From Candidatus Latescibacterota bacterium (GTDB lineage Bacteria > Latescibacterota > UBA2968 > UBA8231), in the NCBI GenBank assembly GCA_022827165.1, contig JAJDTN010000232.1:1-8625 (forward strand): DNA of 8,625 bases, given 5' to 3'. The stretch's first letter is position 1; each line of letters opens with the position of its first letter. Shown piece by piece: positions 5,517-8,625 of this stretch. Under the pieces are notes generated by a model that worked only from the letters and a program-made list of their open reading frames with translations, was not told the DNA's origin and did no database searches. Made by a program: the position numbers and the translations under genes.

Positions 5517-5542
5517 TCCAATGTTCCCGGACTTTCTCCCCC

Positions 5543-6613
5543 ATGCCCGATCCGCTTTCTTCCAACGCTTCCGCTCACCCTGAAAGCCCGGCCCCGGGAT
5601 ATCGCCCCGACTTGAGCCTCAACTACGTCCTCCGCCGCTTCGGCGTCTTCCTCCTGGTCATCTGGGCCGGGGCGACCATCAACTTCATGATGCCCCGCAT
5701 GGCCCCGGTGAACCCGATCCGCGAGCGCCTGCTGCAGGCGGTCTCCTTCGGGGGCGCGGGCAAGACCGACATGGAGGCGGTGGTGGCCACGTACGAGGCC
5801 CGCTTCGGGCTCGACCAGCCTCTGTGGAAGCAGTACCTGCGCTACCTCGGGGACGTGGCCCGCCTCGACTTCGGGGTCTCCATCGCCAACTTCCCGAGCC
5901 GCGCCTCCGACATCATCCTGCGGGCCCTGCCGTGGACCCTCGGCCTGCTGACCACGGCCACCCTCATCGCCTTCGCCCTCGGCACCGTCCTCGGCGCCCT
6001 CCTGGCCTGGCCGCGGTCGCCCGGGGCCCTGCACTACTTCGCCGCGCCCTTCCTGGCCCTGTCGGCGATCCCCTACTACCTCCTCGGCCTGGTCCTCGTC
6101 TTCCTCCTGGGATTCACCCTGCGCGCCTTCCCCCTCGGCGGCGGCTTCACCCTGGGGACCCTGCCCGGCCCGAGCCTCTCCTACGCCCTCGACGTGGTCT
6201 ACCACTCCATCGTGCCGGCCCTGTCGATCGTGCTCTCCTCGGTGGGGTTCTGGGCGCTGTCCATGCGCGGCATGATGGTCACCGTGCAGGGCGAGGACTA
6301 CGTCAACTACGCCGAGGCCCGGGGCCTGAAGAGCCGCGACATCTTCTTCCGCTACGCCCTGCGCAACGCCATGCTGCCGCAGACCACGGCCCTGGCCCTG
6401 GCCATGGGCTACGTCGTCTCCGGGGCGGTGCTGGTGGAGGTCGTCTTCGCCTACCCGGGCGTGGGCACGGTCCTCTACCGCGCCGTGCAGACCTTCGACT
6501 ACTTCGTCATCTACGGGGTGGTGGTCATGGTCATCCTCGCCATCGCCACGGTCACCCTGATCCTCGACCTCGTCTACCCGCTCCTCGACCCGCGCATCGC
6601 CTACCGCCGATGA
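5543..6613 (+). CDS. Dpp/Opp-type ABC transporter permease, DppB/OppB-like
   Basis: This 356-residue inner-membrane permease is the first of the two channel subunits of a peptide/oligosaccharide importer. After a polar N-terminal stretch of about 28 residues, the family start LNYVLRRFGVFLLVIWAGAT gives transmembrane segment 1, followed by PRMAPVNPIRERL and a long periplasmic loop with YEARFGLDQPLWKQYLRYLG. Five further hydrophobic segments fall at about 130-157, 165-190, 210-245, 283-305 and 318-345. The cytoplasmic EAA loop that docks on the ATPase is EARGLKSRDIFFRYALRNAM then LP (from Glu258). ATG 5543 has no clear ribosome binding site (ACTTTCTCCCCC precedes it), so the start is uncertain; TTG 5611, just before the first membrane segment, is an alternative. 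Its stop overlaps the next start as ATGA. DppB and OppB types transport di- to oligopeptides, heme precursors, nickel or sugars; the substrate is not deducible. Confidence 0.88.
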   Translation: MPDPLSSNASAHPESPAPGYRPDLSLNYVLRRFGVFLLVIWAGATINFMMPRMAPVNPIRERLLQAVSFGGAGKTDMEAVVATYEARFGLDQPLWKQYLRYLGDVARLDFGVSIANFPSRASDIILRALPWTLGLLTTATLIAFALGTVLGALLAWPRSPGALHYFAAPFLALSAIPYYLLGLVLVFLLGFTLRAFPLGGGFTLGTLPGPSLSYALDVVYHSIVPALSIVLSSVGFWALSMRGMMVTVQGEDYVNYAEARGLKSRDIFFRYALRNAMLPQTTALALAMGYVVSGAVLVEVVFAYPGVGTVLYRAVQTFDYFVIYGVVVMVILAIATVTLILDLVYPLLDPRIAYRR

Positions 6614-7464
6614 GGCTCTCGCGGATCTCCGCGGCGGCGCGCCGCCACCCGCAGCTGGCGGCGGGTCTGGCCATCGTCTTCGTGGTGTTGGCCTTCGGTC
6701 CCGTGGGTTCCCTCTTCGTCGACACCGATCAGGCCCGCGTCGGCTCGGCGGCGGCCAACCTGACGCCGTCGCTGGAGCACCCCCTCGGCACCGACGCCGC
6801 GGGGCGGGACCTGATGGCGGTGATGGTGGCGGGCACGCCCCTGACCCTGCGGGTCGGCTTTCTCGCCGGCGCCGTGGGGCTCGGCATCGGCATCGTTCTC
6901 GGCTTCGTGGCCGGGTACTTCCGCGGCCTGCCCGACACCCTGATCCGAGGCGCCGCCGACGTGCTGCTCACCGTGCCCGGCCTGCTCTTCCTGGTGGTGC
7001 TGGCCACGTCGCTGCGCACGGCGGTCACCGTCGACATGATGGCGCTGGTGGTCGCCTCCCTGGCGTGGATGCTGCCGACGCGCACGATCCGCGCCCAGGT
7101 GCTGTCCATGCGCGAGCGCGCCTACGTGCAGGTGGCGCGGCTCTCCGGCATGGGCGACCTGGAGATCATCGCCCGGGAGCTGCTGCCGAACCTGCTGCCC
7201 TACCTGGCGGCCAGCTTCGTCAGCGCCGTGGCCGCGGCGGTGCTGGCCTCCATCGGCCTGGAGGCCCTGGGCCTGGGCCCCCAGAACGACCCCACCCTCG
7301 GCATGACCATCTACTGGGCCCTCTTCTACACCTCGCTGCTGCGCGGCATGTGGTGGTGGTGGGCGCCGCCCATGGTGATGATCGTGCTCATCTTCATCGG
7401 CCTCTTCCTGGTCTCCATGGGGCTGGACCGCATCGCCAATCCGCGGCTGTGGCGGTCCTCGTGA
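6610..7464 (+). CDS. Dpp/Opp-type ABC transporter permease, DppC/OppC-like
   Basis: This 284-residue protein is the second channel subunit. It has the DppC/OppC pattern: a short cytoplasmic lead with RRHPQL, transmembrane segment 1 (about 15-37), then the signature periplasmic HPLGTDAAGRDLMAVMVAGT (from His57) leading into segment 2. The EAA-type cytoplasmic loop is VARLSGMGDLEIIARELLPN then LLP (about 175-197). Several hydrophobic segments and a Trp-rich MWWWWAPP precede the last segment, which ends GLDRIANPRLW, also characteristic. Length is normal. Start ATG 6610 overlaps the upstream stop as ATGA, and its own stop overlaps the next start as GTGA, so it is translated in step with its partners. 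It would pair with the permease before it to form the heterodimeric pore. Confidence 0.9.
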   Translation: MRLSRISAAARRHPQLAAGLAIVFVVLAFGPVGSLFVDTDQARVGSAAANLTPSLEHPLGTDAAGRDLMAVMVAGTPLTLRVGFLAGAVGLGIGIVLGFVAGYFRGLPDTLIRGAADVLLTVPGLLFLVVLATSLRTAVTVDMMALVVASLAWMLPTRTIRAQVLSMRERAYVQVARLSGMGDLEIIARELLPNLLPYLAASFVSAVAAAVLASIGLEALGLGPQNDPTLGMTIYWALFYTSLLRGMWWWWAPPMVMIVLIFIGLFLVSMGLDRIANPRLWRSS

Positions 7465-8459
7465 CGGCCGGAGCACCGGGCCGCGTGGTGCTGCGCGTGG
7501 AAGACCTGCGCGTCCACTACCACACCGGCGGCGGACCGGTGCGCGCCGTGGAGGGCGTCGGCTTCGAGCTGCGGGCCGGGGAGCGCCTCGGGCTGGTGGG
7601 GGAGTCAGGCTCGGGCAAGTCGACCACGGCCATGGCCCTCATGCGCCTGATCCGGCCCCCCGGGCGGATCGAGGCGGGGAGGGTCCACCTCGACGAGCTG
7701 GAGCTGCTGGCCCTGCCGGACGAGGAGATGCGGGGGGTGCGGTTCTCGCGGATCTCCCTGATCCCCCAGGGGGTGATGAACTCCCTCAACCCGGTGATGC
7801 GCGTCGGCGCCCAGATCGCCGACACCATCGAGGCCCACGAGGAGCGGCCCGACCGCGACGCCCTGCGGGAGCGCGTGCGGGAGCTGCTGTCCCTGGTCGA
7901 GCTGGACCCCGCCGTGGCGCGCATGTACCCCCACGAGCTGAGCGGCGGCATGAAGCAGCGCGTGGGCATGGCCATCGCCGTGGCCCTGCGGCCGCGGGTG
8001 ATCATCGCCGACGAGCCGACCAGCGCCCTCGACGTGGTCGTGCAGAAGCGGGTGATGGACACCCTCTTCCGGGTGCAGCGGGAGTTGGACACCGCCGTCA
8101 TCCTGGTGGGCCACGACATGGGGCTCATGGCCCAGTGCGTCGACCGCATCGGGGTGATGTACGCCGGCCGGCTGGCCGAGCTGGGCCCGGTGCGGGGCCT
8201 GCTCGAGGAGCCCCTCCACCCGTACACGCGCCTGCTGGTGGAGAGCCTGCCGTCCCTGGACCGCCGGGGCGAGTTCCGCGGCATCCCCGGTCTGCCGCCG
8301 TCGCTGCTGGAGCCGCCGCCGGGGTGCCCCTTCCACCCGCGCTGCCCGCAGGTGTTCGACCGCTGCCCCGAGACCGTGCCGGCCCTGGAGGTGGTGACCG
8401 CCGGTGACGGGGGCGCCGAGCGCCGGGCGGCCTGCCACCTGCACGCGGAGGCCCCGTGA
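7461..8459 (+). CDS. Dpp/Opp-type ABC transporter ATP-binding protein, DppD/OppD-like
   Basis: This 332-residue cytoplasmic ATPase powers the importer. Motifs: Walker A GESGSGKS (47-54), Q-loop Gln103 in LIPQGVMNSLNP, ABC signature LSGGMKQR (from Leu160), Walker B VIIADEP (Asp184, Glu185), H-loop His218 in GHDMG. All are intact. The C-terminal extension typical of oligopeptide ATPases is present: PLHPYTRLLVESLPSLD, then GCPFHPRC..(6)..C and a final Cys325 (Cys289, 295, 302, 325). This cysteine set is conserved in the family, and in some members holds an iron-sulfur cluster. The Q-loop wording PQGVMNSLNPV differs from the enteric FQDPMTSLNP form and resembles what I recall for archaeal and Thermotoga oligosaccharide/peptide systems. 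Start GTG 7461 gives the 4-base GTGA overlap; the longer upstream frame lies inside the permease gene and was rejected. Confidence 0.92.
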   Translation: MTAGAPGRVVLRVEDLRVHYHTGGGPVRAVEGVGFELRAGERLGLVGESGSGKSTTAMALMRLIRPPGRIEAGRVHLDELELLALPDEEMRGVRFSRISLIPQGVMNSLNPVMRVGAQIADTIEAHEERPDRDALRERVRELLSLVELDPAVARMYPHELSGGMKQRVGMAIAVALRPRVIIADEPTSALDVVVQKRVMDTLFRVQRELDTAVILVGHDMGLMAQCVDRIGVMYAGRLAELGPVRGLLEEPLHPYTRLLVESLPSLDRRGEFRGIPGLPPSLLEPPPGCPFHPRCPQVFDRCPETVPALEVVTAGDGGAERRAACHLHAEAP

Positions 8460-8625
8460 GCGCGCCCCTCCTCGAGGCGCGCGAGGCCAGCCGGGCCTTC
8501 GGCGGCGGACTTTTCGACCGCCGCCGGACCGTGGCCGTGGCCGGCGCCTCGCTGGTGATTCCGGAGGAAGAGCCGGTGGTGGTGGCCATCGCCGGCGAGA
8601 GCGGCAGCGGCAAGACCACCTTGGC
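8456..8625 (+). CDS. Dpp/Opp-type ABC transporter ATP-binding protein, DppF/OppF-like (5' part only)
   Basis: GTG 8456 overlaps the preceding stop as GTGA and opens a frame that runs off the window end after 56 codons. It begins MSAPLLEAREASRAFGGGLF, has a basic DRRRTVAVAGASL strand typical of the DppF/OppF N-terminus (where the ABC domain contacts nucleotide), and reaches a complete Walker A, GESGSGKT (47-54). It would be the second ATPase of the importer, forming a heterodimer with the preceding one. The remaining motifs lie outside the window. Confidence 0.85.
   Translation, partial: MSAPLLEAREASRAFGGGLFDRRRTVAVAGASLVIPEEEPVVVAIAGESGSGKTTL

Larger units (their letters stand above)
5397..5542. 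other. Spacer between Cache protein and transporter operon
   Basis: These 146 bases carry the nested inverted repeat and the G tracts listed separately. I find no convincing sigma70 promoter (no TTGACA/TATAAT-like pair) and no good ribosome binding site for the permease at 5543. The transporter may therefore be expressed by read-through past the inverted repeat from the promoter before 3582, or from a promoter type I cannot recognise. Confidence 0.4.

Noticed and set aside
5006..5542. Upstream extension of the first permease frame into the Cache protein gene
   Set aside because: The extra residues are an out-of-frame reading of the sorting tail, the inverted repeat and the G tracts. The membrane protein proper begins after 5543.
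1..8625. CRISPR array, tRNA or rRNA genes
   Set aside because: No regularly spaced direct repeats and no tRNA- or rRNA-like conserved segments were seen on either strand.

Overview
The window is G+C-rich DNA (roughly 70% by eye) with strongly G/C-ending codons. It most resembles a high-GC member of the Fibrobacteres-Chlorobi-Bacteroidetes side of the bacterial tree, such as Eisenbacteria, Krumholzibacteriota or Gemmatimonadota-like lineages. The main clue is the gene at 3582-5396: it has an export signal and ends in a FlgD-Ig/type IX-secretion-like tail (APNPFNSSTQIAYHL ... NVLGQPVRTLV ... SSGVYITRL), a module very common in those phyla. The phylum call is inference. All supported genes are on the + strand.

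Layout. Positions 1-102 hold the last 33 codons of an IS110-family transposase, so the right end of an insertion sequence lies just upstream of the first intact gene. 162-989 is a COG3618-type amidohydrolase. 1157-2053 is a phytanoyl-CoA dioxygenase (PhyH)-like Fe(II)/2-oxoglutarate oxygenase. It overlaps by 4 bases (GTGA) a predicted lipoprotein (2050-3447) made of HEAT-like repeats, a TPR-like helical stretch and a C-terminal CBM9-like beta domain. After a short gap with a possible terminator and a sigma70-like promoter comes 3582-5396, a secreted protein with two Cache-like domains, an Ig-like module and the sorting tail. An elaborate nested inverted repeat (5424-5485) and a run of long G tracts (5492-5516) follow.

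From 5543 to the window end is a peptide/oligosaccharide (Dpp/Opp) ABC importer operon: permease B, permease C, ATPase D and the first 56 codons of ATPase F. Each consecutive pair overlaps by ATGA or GTGA, so the four genes are almost certainly co-transcribed and translationally coupled. No solute-binding protein (DppA/OppA) is visible in the window. The place just upstream, where one often sits, is occupied by the Cache-domain secreted protein.

How the genes may work together. The transporter would import a peptide or oligosaccharide. The amidohydrolase and dioxygenase look like small-molecule catabolic enzymes. The lipoprotein and the Cache protein are envelope or extracellular proteins of unknown ligand. 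Nothing here proves that the three blocks (enzymes plus lipoprotein; Cache protein; transporter) share a substrate. I see no RNA genes, CRISPR array or phage genes. The most unusual features are the Cache-plus-sorting-tail protein with its composition shift, its location before an importer without a binding protein, the HEAT/TPR/CBM9 lipoprotein, and the structured DNA/RNA at 5424-5516.
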